Source of the DNA: Chitinophaga pinensis
GTDB taxonomy: Bacteria; Bacteroidota; Bacteroidia; M30B66
DNA length: 35,728 nucleotides
Assembly (NCBI GenBank): GCA_945883545.1
Contig: CAMCXT010000031.1
Span: 1-35,728 of the forward strand
Direction: 5' to 3'
Positions 23,117 through 30,908 of this stretch are shown one piece after another; within the stretch, counting starts at the first letter, position 1, and each line of letters starts with the position of its first letter. A program made the position numbers and the translations under genes. Under the pieces are notes generated by a model. That model did not search any database. It saw nothing but the letters and a program-made list of their open reading frames with translations, and had not been told where the DNA came from.

Positions 23117-25222
23117 ATGAGAAAAATTCTGTTTGCAATCATCCTTGCTCCAATGTGTATTACCGCTCAAAACACTACCAATATTTTACTCGATCCTTGG
23201 ACAGGAAATTATGGTGGATTGCCGCCCTTCGACAAAGTGAAGATTTCCGATTTCAAACCTGCGCTCGAAAAAGCCATGGAAATGAATTTGGCAGAAATGG
23301 ATGCCATCGCAAACAATCCAGACGCTCCAACTTTTGAAAATACAATCATCCAAATTGAAAAAAGCGGATTAACACTTGAACGTGTTCGTACCATATATGA
23401 ACTCTGGGGTTCCAATATGAGTTCTACTGAATTTCAGGTGATCGAAACTGAAATGGAACCAAAACTGGCAGGATTGTCGGATAAGATTTTCCAAAACGAA
23501 AAACTATTTAAAAGGATAGAGACAATTTACAATTCACCAGACATAAAATCTAGAAGCACTGAAGACCAGAGACTTTGCATGGTGCACTACAAAGCATTCG
23601 TTCGATTTGGAGCACGTTTAGACGTGAATTCCAAGAAGCGACTTGCAGCAATTAATCAAGAACTCGCTGCTCTTTTTACCAAGTTCAGTCAGAACCTTTT
23701 GCATGATGAAGGCGAAATTTTTATTGTTCTTGAGAATGAAAAAGATCTAGCTGGACTGCCACAGTCATTCATTGATGCTGCGGCTTCTGCTGCAAAGAGT
23801 CGAAAAATGGAAGGAAAATTCCTGATTTCAAATTCGCGTTCATCCGTTGAGCCTTTCATCACACTTGCTGATAGAAGAGACTTACGCGAGAAAGCCTGGA
23901 AAATGTTCATCAATCGCGGTGACAATGGTGGAGAGCAAGACAACAACGCAATTATCACCGAAATTCTGAAGCTTCGTTCTGAAAGAGCCAAGTTGTTGGG
24001 ATATAAAACTCATGCACATTGGCGTCTTGAAAATACCATGGCCAAAACGCCTGAAAAAGCAATCGAGTTGATGGAATCTGTCTGGACTCCTGCTATCGCT
24101 CGCGTTAAAGAAGAAGTGGCTGACATGCAAAAACTTGCTGACCAAGAAAAAGCAGGCATCAAAATTGAGCCTTGGGATTACCGATACTATGCCGAAAAAG
24201 TTAGAAAAGCCCGTTACGATCTCGATCAAAACGAAGTGAAACCATACCTCCAACTTGAAAAACTTCGTGAAGGTATGTTCTGGGTTGCAGGCGAAATCTT
24301 CAACTTAAGTTTCTCCCCTTTGCAGAATATTCCTGTGTTTCATGAGGATGTGCGTGTTTGGGAAGTAAAGAATAAATCCACCGGTGCACATGTCGGTTTG
24401 TGGTATTTCGATGCCTATGCTCGCCAAGGCAAACGCTCAGGTGCTTGGATGAACGCTTACAGAAACCAAAGTCGAGTTGAAGGGAAAGCCATCACAACAA
24501 TCGTTTCGAACAATTCGAACTTCGTGAAAGGCAAGCCAGGAGAACCTGTGCTTATCTCTTGGGATGATGCAAACACTTTGTTCCATGAGTTCGGCCATGC
24601 ATTGCACGGATTAAGCTCAAACGTAACTTATCCTTCACTTTCAGGCACATCTGTAGTGCGCGATTACGTAGAGTTTCCTTCTCAGTTGCTTGAACATTGG
24701 TTGTCAACTCCAGAAGTACTTCAAAAGTTTGCACTGCATTATCAAACTGGCCAACCAATCCCACAAACATTGGTTGATCGAATTAATAAGGCATCTACAT
24801 TTAATGAAGGTTTCGCTACCACAGAATACCTATCGAGCGCACTTATTGATATGAAAATTCACCTTTCAACAGCATCTAATATTGATCCTGATAAATTCGA
24901 AAAAGAAACACTTACGGCACTTGGAATGCCTTCAGAAATTGTAATGCGCCATAGAACACCTCAATTCGGGCATATTTTTTCAGGTGATGGTTATTCTGCT
25001 GGTTATTACTCGTATTTATGGTCAGATGTTTTAACAGCAGATGCATATGAAGCTTTTGAGGAAGGTAAAGGTCCATACGATAAAGAAGTAGCAAAACGAT
25101 TAATTGAAAATATTTTTTCGGTAGGCAATACAATTGATCCAGAAACAGGATTCAAAAATTTCAGAGGACATCCTGCAGATACTAAAGCATTGATGCGTAA
25201 ACGCGGCTTTCCGGTAAAATAA
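23117..25222 (+). CDS. M3 family zinc metallopeptidase, peptidyl-dipeptidase Dcp-like
   Basis: A 701-residue thimet-type peptidase. The zinc site is H490-E491-F492-G493-H494 in LFHEFGHALHGL, with the third ligand E519 in RDYVEFPSQ. The spacing and the YPSLSGTSVVRDYVEFPSQ context fit the Dcp/oligopeptidase A group. The C-terminal substrate-closing region is intact (FSGDGYSAGYYSYLWSDVLTADAYEAF). Residues 1-17 form a signal peptide (ending CITAQ), so the enzyme should be periplasmic, trimming short peptides taken up for nutrition. The length matches the family. It is followed after 22 bp by the DUF1761 gene, with no terminator between, so a three-gene transcript through the HTTM gene is possible. 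Confidence 0.95.
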   Translation: MRKILFAIILAPMCITAQNTTNILLDPWTGNYGGLPPFDKVKISDFKPALEKAMEMNLAEMDAIANNPDAPTFENTIIQIEKSGLTLERVRTIYELWGSNMSSTEFQVIETEMEPKLAGLSDKIFQNEKLFKRIETIYNSPDIKSRSTEDQRLCMVHYKAFVRFGARLDVNSKKRLAAINQELAALFTKFSQNLLHDEGEIFIVLENEKDLAGLPQSFIDAAASAAKSRKMEGKFLISNSRSSVEPFITLADRRDLREKAWKMFINRGDNGGEQDNNAIITEILKLRSERAKLLGYKTHAHWRLENTMAKTPEKAIELMESVWTPAIARVKEEVADMQKLADQEKAGIKIEPWDYRYYAEKVRKARYDLDQNEVKPYLQLEKLREGMFWVAGEIFNLSFSPLQNIPVFHEDVRVWEVKNKSTGAHVGLWYFDAYARQGKRSGAWMNAYRNQSRVEGKAITTIVSNNSNFVKGKPGEPVLISWDDANTLFHEFGHALHGLSSNVTYPSLSGTSVVRDYVEFPSQLLEHWLSTPEVLQKFALHYQTGQPIPQTLVDRINKASTFNEGFATTEYLSSALIDMKIHLSTASNIDPDKFEKETLTALGMPSEIVMRHRTPQFGHIFSGDGYSAGYYSYLWSDVLTADAYEAFEEGKGPYDKEVAKRLIENIFSVGNTIDPETGFKNFRGHPADTKALMRKRGFPVK

Positions 25223-25244
25223 TTAATTTTCAAACTAATAAAAA

Positions 25245-25751
25245 ATGCTTGAAATTAACTTCCCAGCAGTTCTATTATCTGCTCTGATTCCATTGCTTGT
25301 TGGGATGATTTATTACCATCCTAAAGTTTTTGGCAAGATTTGGATGAAAGCTGCAGGTGTTTCTCCTGACGCTCAAAAAAATGCGAACATGTTAATTGTA
25401 TTCACCAAGATGATTTTGGTAAGTATTCCGTTGGCATTTGTAATTCAATTCCTTGTGATACATCAGTTTCACTTCTTTTCCATGTTGGCAAACGACCCAT
25501 CTATTTCAACACCTGGTTCACCAACGAACATATTTTTTAAAGAAACAATGTCGAAATATGGAATGGAATTCAGAACCTTTAAACACGGTGCTTTCCACGG
25601 TGCTTTTAGTGGCTTTTTATTGGCCATGCCGATTATTACAATCAACTCACTTTTCGAAAATAAAAATTGGAAATACATCCTTGTAAATACATTTTATTGG
25701 GTAATCGTACTCGGATTGATGGGTGGAGTGATCTCTGCTTTCCCATTGTAA
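25245..25751 (+). CDS. DUF1761-like integral membrane protein
   Basis: A 168-residue membrane protein with about four hydrophobic segments (residues 8-24, 51-70, 117-134, 145-165). The opening, PLLVGMIYYHPKVFGKIWMKAAGVS, is the DUF1761 signature: a helix, then a Tyr/His/Pro turn and WM. Function is unknown for the family. The gene lies 22 bp after the peptidase and 10 bp before the HTTM gene, so it is in the middle of a likely operon. The central loop (residues 78-108) is longer and more polar than in many family members. Confidence 0.82.
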   Translation: MLEINFPAVLLSALIPLLVGMIYYHPKVFGKIWMKAAGVSPDAQKNANMLIVFTKMILVSIPLAFVIQFLVIHQFHFFSMLANDPSISTPGSPTNIFFKETMSKYGMEFRTFKHGAFHGAFSGFLLAMPIITINSLFENKNWKYILVNTFYWVIVLGLMGGVISAFPL

Positions 25752-25761
25752 AACTAGAACA

Positions 25762-27105
25762 ATGATGAAGAATTTGGGTTTCGATAAATTGTTTCGTCGG
25801 GTAGATTATCTTCCACTTGAAATTTTTAGATATTTCTTCATTCTTACCCTCATACTTCAATTTTACAGCTTTTATTCGGCAAAATATCTCGAAGGAGGTA
25901 TTATGGCTCCTGCCTACCTTTTTACATTTCAAGGCTTTTCATTTCTCAGTCACACGCCCGAAGGACTGATGAAATTGTTTTTTGCTTTACTCTTGGTAGC
26001 TCCTCTGTTGATGCTGATTAAAAAAATCTTCAGAGTTGCAGTATTGGTGTATTTGATAGCATTTAGTTTTTTCTTTTTAATTGAGCAAAGCTATTACAAC
26101 AACCATTTTTATCTTATCATTTTATATACCGCATTTTGGCTTTTCTACAAACCCGAAAAGCATGATAATAAAATTACTATCCCAGGCTGGTTGTTATTTC
26201 TGTTTCAAATTCAACTTTTCATTGTCTATTTTTATGGAGGTCTCGTTAAATTAAATTCCGACTGGCTTTTTCATCAGGAGCCGATTGTTACACTTTTAAA
26301 ATTAAATGCTAAAAATATTTCTTTTGATGGTGCAGGATGTAATGTTTTTATAATCAACTACTTAACATATGGCGGATTAATTTTCGATTTATTGATCGGC
26401 TTTCTTTTATTTAATAGAAAAACACGCTGGTTTGGAATCTGTCTAAATATTGTATTTCACTTGATGAATATCTTCATGTTTAATTTTGGAGAAGGTGGGG
26501 ATATAGGCATTTTTCCAATCATGATGATCTTCACCAATTTCCTTTTCATTCCAGCAGAAACATTAAGAAATTTCATTCAAAAATTGGGTTTTGGAAGCCA
26601 AGCAATTATCCCTCCTGGGAAGGTAAAACACACTACCGATGAAAGTACTTCTCCCCGATTTGCAAAACCAATTCTAATTCTCTATTTAGCCCTTCAGCTG
26701 CTGATTCCATTTAGATATTGGCTCATCGGAAAAGATGTTGATTGGACAGGGCAAGCGTCATTTTTCGCTTGGAGAATGAAATCATACACAAAGCAATGCA
26801 GTATCCATTTTTATTATCAATCCAAAGCCAGTGATCCCAAAAAGGAATATTTCATGGGTCGAACAATCAACACAATGCAAATCAACCAAATGGCTCAACA
26901 TGCCAATATGATTCATCAATTTGTTCAACACATAAAGAAAGACCTAAAGAAAAAAGAAGGAATTGATAATCCAATCATTACTTCAGATATTTTGATCGCA
27001 TTTAATGGAAGAAAGCCACAATACTTTATCGATCCTAATTTTAATTTGACCGATGCAGCTTTGAGCAATTTTAGCCGTCCCAACTGGGTATTACAACTTC
27101 AGTAG
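25762..27105 (+). CDS. HTTM-domain protein, vitamin K-dependent gamma-carboxylase homologue
   Basis: A polytopic membrane protein of 447 residues with eight or so hydrophobic helices in its first 325 residues. It shows the landmarks of gamma-glutamyl carboxylase relatives: YYNNHFYL with H115, aligning by eye with human GGCX NNHSYL and its H160; GGLVKLNSDWL with K163, aligning with VKKLDADW and K218; and FRYWLIGKDVDWTGQASFFAWRM, matching the lumenal LRHYLYPG...W..EG..FSWR block. In the human enzyme the Lys deprotonates vitamin K hydroquinone; in bacteria menaquinol would be the plausible cofactor. The native substrate is unknown. The gene starts 10 bp after the DUF1761 gene. The alternative start Met2 is adjacent and makes no difference. 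Confidence 0.85.
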   Translation: MMKNLGFDKLFRRVDYLPLEIFRYFFILTLILQFYSFYSAKYLEGGIMAPAYLFTFQGFSFLSHTPEGLMKLFFALLLVAPLLMLIKKIFRVAVLVYLIAFSFFFLIEQSYYNNHFYLIILYTAFWLFYKPEKHDNKITIPGWLLFLFQIQLFIVYFYGGLVKLNSDWLFHQEPIVTLLKLNAKNISFDGAGCNVFIINYLTYGGLIFDLLIGFLLFNRKTRWFGICLNIVFHLMNIFMFNFGEGGDIGIFPIMMIFTNFLFIPAETLRNFIQKLGFGSQAIIPPGKVKHTTDESTSPRFAKPILILYLALQLLIPFRYWLIGKDVDWTGQASFFAWRMKSYTKQCSIHFYYQSKASDPKKEYFMGRTINTMQINQMAQHANMIHQFVQHIKKDLKKKEGIDNPIITSDILIAFNGRKPQYFIDPNFNLTDAALSNFSRPNWVLQLQ

Positions 27106-27148
27106 TTCATTTATCTGTTGAAAAGAAAAACATCTGCCAAATCAACAA

Positions 27149-27181
27149 TTGTCTTTCAATTGCGTTTAGGTCTTACCTTTG
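27149..27181 (+). promoter_or_regulatory. Probable promoter of the desaturase-epimerase pair
   Basis: TACCTTTG (27174-27181) fits the -7 consensus; the nearest -33-like TTG (27149-27151) is 22 bp upstream, longer than ideal. Transcription would start near 27187. This leaves a leader of about 30 bases and puts the TTG at 27198 inside the untranslated region, so the ATG at 27219 is the gene start. Confidence 0.5.
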
Positions 27182-27218
27182 TCGAAAACTAAAGGGATTG
27201 ACCTCCCAACTTTTTAAA

Positions 27219-28280
27219 ATGGCTTTACCAAAATTCTCTAATGTTCATGCGGGTTTTCACGCTGAACTCAAAAGCAGAATCAACAATTACTTTAGTACAG
27301 CAGGTATTGCTCCAACTGGAGATGCTAGACTTTACTTCAAAGCTTTTATCCTCACTGTTGCATTCATTGCGGTTTACGTTCACTTGGTTTTCTTTACCCC
27401 AAGTGTGTGGTTTGCAATTCCTGAATGTCTCATATTGGGTGGCTTAACCGCTGCTATCGGATTTAACGTGATGCACGATGGCGCCCACGGATCTTTCAGT
27501 AAATACACCTGGCTCAATAAAATGGCAGGTTTGTCGCTGAATATTCTTGGTGCAAATGTTTTCATGTGGACAACCAAGCACAATGTGATTCACCACGCTT
27601 ACACCAATGTGGATGGCATCGATGATGATATTGAAGCACGTCCGTTTTTACGACTTTGCAAAACGCAGGAACACCGTGCAATGCACAAGTATCAACACAA
27701 GTATTACTTGCTAGCATATTCATTGCTTTACATCTATTGGATCTTTTTCACAGATTACAGAAAATACTTCTCTGGTAAAATTGGATCTGTTCCTATCAAG
27801 AAAATGAGTTTAAACGAGCACATCTCATTCTGGGGCTTCAAAATGCTTCACTTGGTTATTTTCGTAGCAATTCCGGTTTATATGGTAGGCTGGGCAAGTT
27901 GGGCAATCGGATTTGTTTCATTGGGTGTTTTTGCAGGAATCATTTTGAGTATCGTATTCCAATTGGCTCACACCATCGAAGAAACATCATTCCCTGAACC
28001 AGTTGATGGTAAAATGCCCGACGATTGGGCTGTACATCAGCTAAAAACTACTGCAAATTTCGCAACAGGCAACAAGGTTATTTCGTGGTTAGTCGGTGGA
28101 CTAAACTATCAAATTGAACATCACTTGTTTCCGAAGATTTCGCACGTGCATTATCCAGAAATCTCTAAAATCATTCGTGATGCATGTCGTGAATATGGTG
28201 TGCAATACATTGAGCATCCTAAAATGCGCGTTGCACTTGTATCGCACGTGAATCACCTTCGCATTTTAGGGAAACCATAG
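27219..28280 (+). CDS. Membrane fatty acid desaturase (acyl-CoA type, front-end-like)
   Basis: A 353-residue di-iron membrane desaturase. The three histidine boxes are complete: HDGAH (86-90), HNVIHH (121-126) and QIEHH (298-302). The Gln in the third box is characteristic of front-end and linoleoyl-type desaturases. Hydrophobic pairs flank the first box (residues 43-83) and the middle (about 168-185 and 213-245). It introduces a double bond into an acyl chain and probably adjusts membrane fluidity. I start at the ATG (MALPKFSN), not at the in-frame TTG seven codons earlier, because the predicted promoter leaves that TTG in the leader. The epimerase-like gene begins 3 bp after the stop, so the two are coupled. 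Confidence 0.93.
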   Translation: MALPKFSNVHAGFHAELKSRINNYFSTAGIAPTGDARLYFKAFILTVAFIAVYVHLVFFTPSVWFAIPECLILGGLTAAIGFNVMHDGAHGSFSKYTWLNKMAGLSLNILGANVFMWTTKHNVIHHAYTNVDGIDDDIEARPFLRLCKTQEHRAMHKYQHKYYLLAYSLLYIYWIFFTDYRKYFSGKIGSVPIKKMSLNEHISFWGFKMLHLVIFVAIPVYMVGWASWAIGFVSLGVFAGIILSIVFQLAHTIEETSFPEPVDGKMPDDWAVHQLKTTANFATGNKVISWLVGGLNYQIEHHLFPKISHVHYPEISKIIRDACREYGVQYIEHPKMRVALVSHVNHLRILGKP

Positions 28281-28283
28281 TAC

Positions 28284-29216
28284 ATGTTACATACCATTCT
28301 TGGAGCTGGTGGAGCGATTGGGAATAACCTACTTGATCTACTCACCCAAAATGGAGAAAAGGTTCGACTCGTTTCAAGAAAACACCGTCCTGCTGAAAAT
28401 GTAGAGTCAGTAGAAGCCAATGTGCTCGATAAATCTGATCTTTCTGAAGCGCTTCGAGGTTCAGGTGTTGTTTATTTACTTGTAGGAATCGACTATAACG
28501 CAAGTTCCTGGGAAATCCATTGGCCTGTTATCATGGAAAATGTGATTTCGGTTTGTGCTGATCAGCAAATCCCGTTAATCTTTTTCGATAACATTTACAT
28601 GTATGGTTTGGTGGAAGGTGAAATAACCGAATCCACTCCCTTTCAACCCAACAGTCGAAAAGGAAAGGTTAGAGCAAACATTGCCTCTATGTTACTTAAT
28701 GCTGTTCAATCTGGTAAAATTAAAGCGCTTATCGCTCGAAGTGCAGATTTCTATGGCCCACACAGTGCTCAAGTGAGCTTCTTGCATCAACTTGTTATCG
28801 GTAGGCACATGCAAGGCAAAAAAGCACAATGGATGGTAAATCCGAATATGCCACATACTTTCACTTACACTCCAGATGCTGCAAAAGCTCTCTACATTTT
28901 AGCGAAAGATGAATCTGCATTCGGAAAAACATGGCACGTGCCTTCTTCAACACCATCTCCAACAGGCGAAGAATTAATCCAACTTTCAAGTGCTGTATGT
29001 AATGCTCCAAAAGGAACACAAGTGATTTCTAAATGGATGTTGCGCTTGCTCGGAATCTTTATCCCTGTTTTAAGAGAGTCTGTCGAAATGCTCTATCAAT
29101 ACGAAATGCCTTACCACTTCAACAGCCAAGCATTTCAGAAAAAATATGGCTTTAACCCAACGCCATATCAAAAAGGAATTCAAGAAACAGTCGATTTTTA
29201 CAGGGAAAATCCCTAG
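28284..29216 (+). CDS. NAD-dependent epimerase/dehydratase-like (atypical SDR)
   Basis: A 310-residue extended SDR with an N-terminal Rossmann motif GAGGAIG (7-13) and acidic and basic residues after strand 2 (SRKHRP) that favour NADP. The active-site region is unusual: the Tyr of the expected YxxxK would lie in DNIYMYG and the Lys in RKGKVR, but the spacing is not classical, so catalytic competence is unclear. The C-terminal half (PHTFTYTPDAAKAL, then a fluctuating helical region) matches epimerase-like proteins that bind nucleotide-linked or lipid substrates. It begins 3 bp after the desaturase gene, which hints at a role in modifying the same lipid pathway; this is inference. Its stop codon interlocks with that of the minus-strand lipoprotein gene. 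Confidence 0.85.
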   Translation: MLHTILGAGGAIGNNLLDLLTQNGEKVRLVSRKHRPAENVESVEANVLDKSDLSEALRGSGVVYLLVGIDYNASSWEIHWPVIMENVISVCADQQIPLIFFDNIYMYGLVEGEITESTPFQPNSRKGKVRANIASMLLNAVQSGKIKALIARSADFYGPHSAQVSFLHQLVIGRHMQGKKAQWMVNPNMPHTFTYTPDAAKALYILAKDESAFGKTWHVPSSTPSPTGEELIQLSSAVCNAPKGTQVISKWMLRLLGIFIPVLRESVEMLYQYEMPYHFNSQAFQKKYGFNPTPYQKGIQETVDFYRENP

Positions 29217-29755
29217 TTAGCCGCTGCCGAAGTAGCAAACTCAAAACCGTGCTGCTTCGAGAATTTTTCTTGACTACTGCTCAAAGCATCATTCAATTTA
29301 GCTTCCTGTTCTCCAACTTGAACAACTATCTGGTTTAGTTCATTTACCTCAGCTTCACTTGCCAATTCTCCTTTCAAGAATATATCCAGCATCCGCTTAT
29401 ACTCTTTATGGAAAATACGATCGTAAAAAGAAAACAGCCTTTCAGCATCTACTTTTAAAACAGAATCCTCTTCAAAAGCACTTAGCTTTTTAATACACAA
29501 TAAGCTTTCATCACATTGGATAACTAGGCTATCAAAAGCTAAACGAATTTCAGAATCTGTACCCGTATCGTAAAGCTCATTTAACAAAAGCATCCGTCGA
29601 ATAATTGAATTTTGCTGCTCAAGAATAAAATCATTGTATTCTACAGCCGAATGAAATTGCCTTTCGCCAGAATGCGCAGGTGGAGAGCATGCCATCACGC
29701 AAATACTGATTGTCCCAACAAGGGTCAGTGCAATACTTTTACCATGCAAATTCAT
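29213..29755 (-). CDS. Small lipoprotein of unknown function
   Basis: I recognise no named family. From the chosen ATG the protein has 180 residues: a lipoprotein signal with lipobox VMAC and C23 as the lipidated residue, followed by SPPAHSG. The mature part is almost all amphipathic helix with many Glu, Lys and Leu and two Cys close together (QCDESLLCIKK), probably a helical bundle. An earlier ATG (29812) would fall inside the terminator of the upstream gene and spoil the signal peptide, so 29755 is preferred; the promoter position agrees. The terminal CTAG (29213-29216) is shared with the epimerase gene on the other strand. Confidence 0.78.
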   Translation of the reverse strand: MNLHGKSIALTLVGTISICVMACSPPAHSGERQFHSAVEYNDFILEQQNSIIRRMLLLNELYDTGTDSEIRLAFDSLVIQCDESLLCIKKLSAFEEDSVLKVDAERLFSFYDRIFHKEYKRMLDIFLKGELASEAEVNELNQIVVQVGEQEAKLNDALSSSQEKFSKQHGFEFATSAAAN

Positions 29756-29760
29756 CGAAG

Positions 29761-29793
29761 CAAAATTAATGAAAAGCTTCAGGCATGGGCAAA
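29761..29793 (-). promoter_or_regulatory. Promoter of the minus-strand lipoprotein gene
   Basis: On the minus strand TAATTTTG (29768-29761) forms the -7 box and TTTG (29793-29790) the -33 box, 21 bp apart. The -7 box ends 5 bases before the ATG, so the mRNA should be leaderless. The -33 box overlaps the T run of the upstream gene's terminator. Confidence 0.7.
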
Positions 29794-29819
29794 AAAAAGC
29801 CCGACTATTCATCGGGCTA
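29791..29819 (-). terminator. Rho-independent terminator of the minus-strand T9SS gene
   Basis: On the minus strand AGCCCGA pairs with TCGGGCT and is followed by a run of eight T (positions 29798 down to 29791). There is no T run on the plus-strand side, so it works only for the minus-strand gene ending at 29840. Confidence 0.88.
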
Positions 29820-29839
29820 TTAAATTGGATATTTTAGGA

Positions 29840-30661
29840 TTATCGTATTACATTGAACTTCTTGATCACAAGTCCTGAATTGGTGTTAATTCGTGCATAA
29901 TACACACCTTTCGACAAATTCTCTAGTGGAAATTGAACAACTTGCTCGTCACCAGTGATAGTCATTGAGGCTACTGTAGCACCAAGTGCATTGTGAATTG
30001 TTACCACACCTGCAACAAGGGCATCGTTGCCTTTAACATAAAGAATACCATCCGTTACAGGGTTTGGATACAAAACCACATCTTCTGAAATTCTGTTTCT
30101 TGTAGTTGCTTCTGCAGGGAATAATTCAGCTTTAACGGCATTTTGATCAGCCAAAGGAATAGAAGAAAGTTCATTTGACTCCCCACTGTTCACTTCTACT
30201 TGTGTTGTTGTTTTCAAAACCCTTGCTGCATGCCCTGAACTACCACTACCTGATGCTTGATATACACCAGAGATATTGTCAACGGTGATAACTTCACACA
30301 CAAACAACTTGATTTTCACATCTTCATCGCTATTATTTCCATTGATGATCGGCTTCAGTGAACCTCCACGAATGATGATATCTACGTCAACTTTCCCATC
30401 TTTACAAGATCCAACTTTGAACGATCCAACCACATTGTCGAAAACCAAAGGATTGCTCGGACTCAACTGCAACGTTGATGATTGTGGAACATCTATTTGA
30501 ATCGTTGAGTGAAAGTCACGATCCATCGGAATAGATCCGTTGTTCTTTAAAATGATAAAAAGATCAGAATTACCAGTGTAATTAGCTGCTTGAATGGTCG
30601 CACTAAACACCAGCGACAAAATTGTCGCAAGCATAACGGAGAAAGTAGACTTGAACTTCAT
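29840..30661 (-). CDS. T9SS-secreted protein of unknown function
   Basis: A 273-residue exported protein. The signal peptide spans residues 1-25 (ending TIQAA). The middle is a single beta-sandwich-like region with two cysteines (GSCKDGK and LFVCEV) that could form a disulfide, followed by a Ser/Gly-rich linker (ASGSGSSGHAARV). The C-terminal 75 residues are a type A T9SS sorting domain (VVLYPNPVTDGILYV, LSKGVYYARI, IKKFNVIR). It should be displayed on the cell surface. No enzyme motif is visible. It has its own promoter and terminator. Confidence 0.85.
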   Translation of the reverse strand: MKFKSTFSVMLATILSLVFSATIQAANYTGNSDLFIILKNNGSIPMDRDFHSTIQIDVPQSSTLQLSPSNPLVFDNVVGSFKVGSCKDGKVDVDIIIRGGSLKPIINGNNSDEDVKIKLFVCEVITVDNISGVYQASGSGSSGHAARVLKTTTQVEVNSGESNELSSIPLADQNAVKAELFPAEATTRNRISEDVVLYPNPVTDGILYVKGNDALVAGVVTIHNALGATVASMTITGDEQVVQFPLENLSKGVYYARINTNSGLVIKKFNVIR

Positions 30662-30686
30662 ATGGCTATCGTATTTATCAGTTCTT

Positions 30687-30694
30687 CAAATATA
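30687..30694 (-). promoter_or_regulatory. -7 box of the minus-strand T9SS gene
   Basis: TATATTTG on the minus strand is a perfect -7 match, 25 bases upstream of the ATG at 30661. No clear TTTG is present at the expected -33 distance, only an A-rich stretch around 30710 (TTTTC on the minus strand). The 247-bp gap to the divergent gene also carries the direct repeat ATGGATAG at 30758-30765 and 30774-30781. Confidence 0.5.
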
Positions 30695-30862
30695 ACTATA
30701 ATATTATGTGAAAATAAATTACATGTTTACTAATTTGTCGGAACAATTCTCAGCCTAATGGATAGCACGGGTTATGGATAGTTTACATATACAACTAATA
30801 TTCAATTAATTAACAATAGCGCATAAAACGTTAATTGTCGAATTTTCTCGGAAAACAAGCAT

Positions 30863-30892
30863 TTTGATCAGCCATTAATTAATCTATTTTTG
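30863..30892 (+). promoter_or_regulatory. Promoter of the helical-protein gene
   Basis: TTTG (30863-30866) and TATTTTTG (30885-30892), 18 bp apart, fit the Bacteroidota consensus. Transcription should start near 30897, about 12 bases before the ATG at 30909. Confidence 0.72.
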
Positions 30893-30908
30893 CTCCTAAC
30901 GCTCGAAC

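Noticed and set aside
27198..27218. TTG start for the desaturase
   Set aside because: It lies in the predicted leader; the ATG at 27219 gives the usual N-terminus.
29756..29812. Upstream start of the minus-strand lipoprotein
   Set aside because: It would begin within the neighbouring terminator and put an 19-residue polar and Cys-containing extension before the lipobox.
29612..29878. An 88-codon plus-strand open frame between the minus-strand genes
   Set aside because: It overlaps the lipoprotein gene start, its promoter and the neighbouring terminator, and has no recognisable features.
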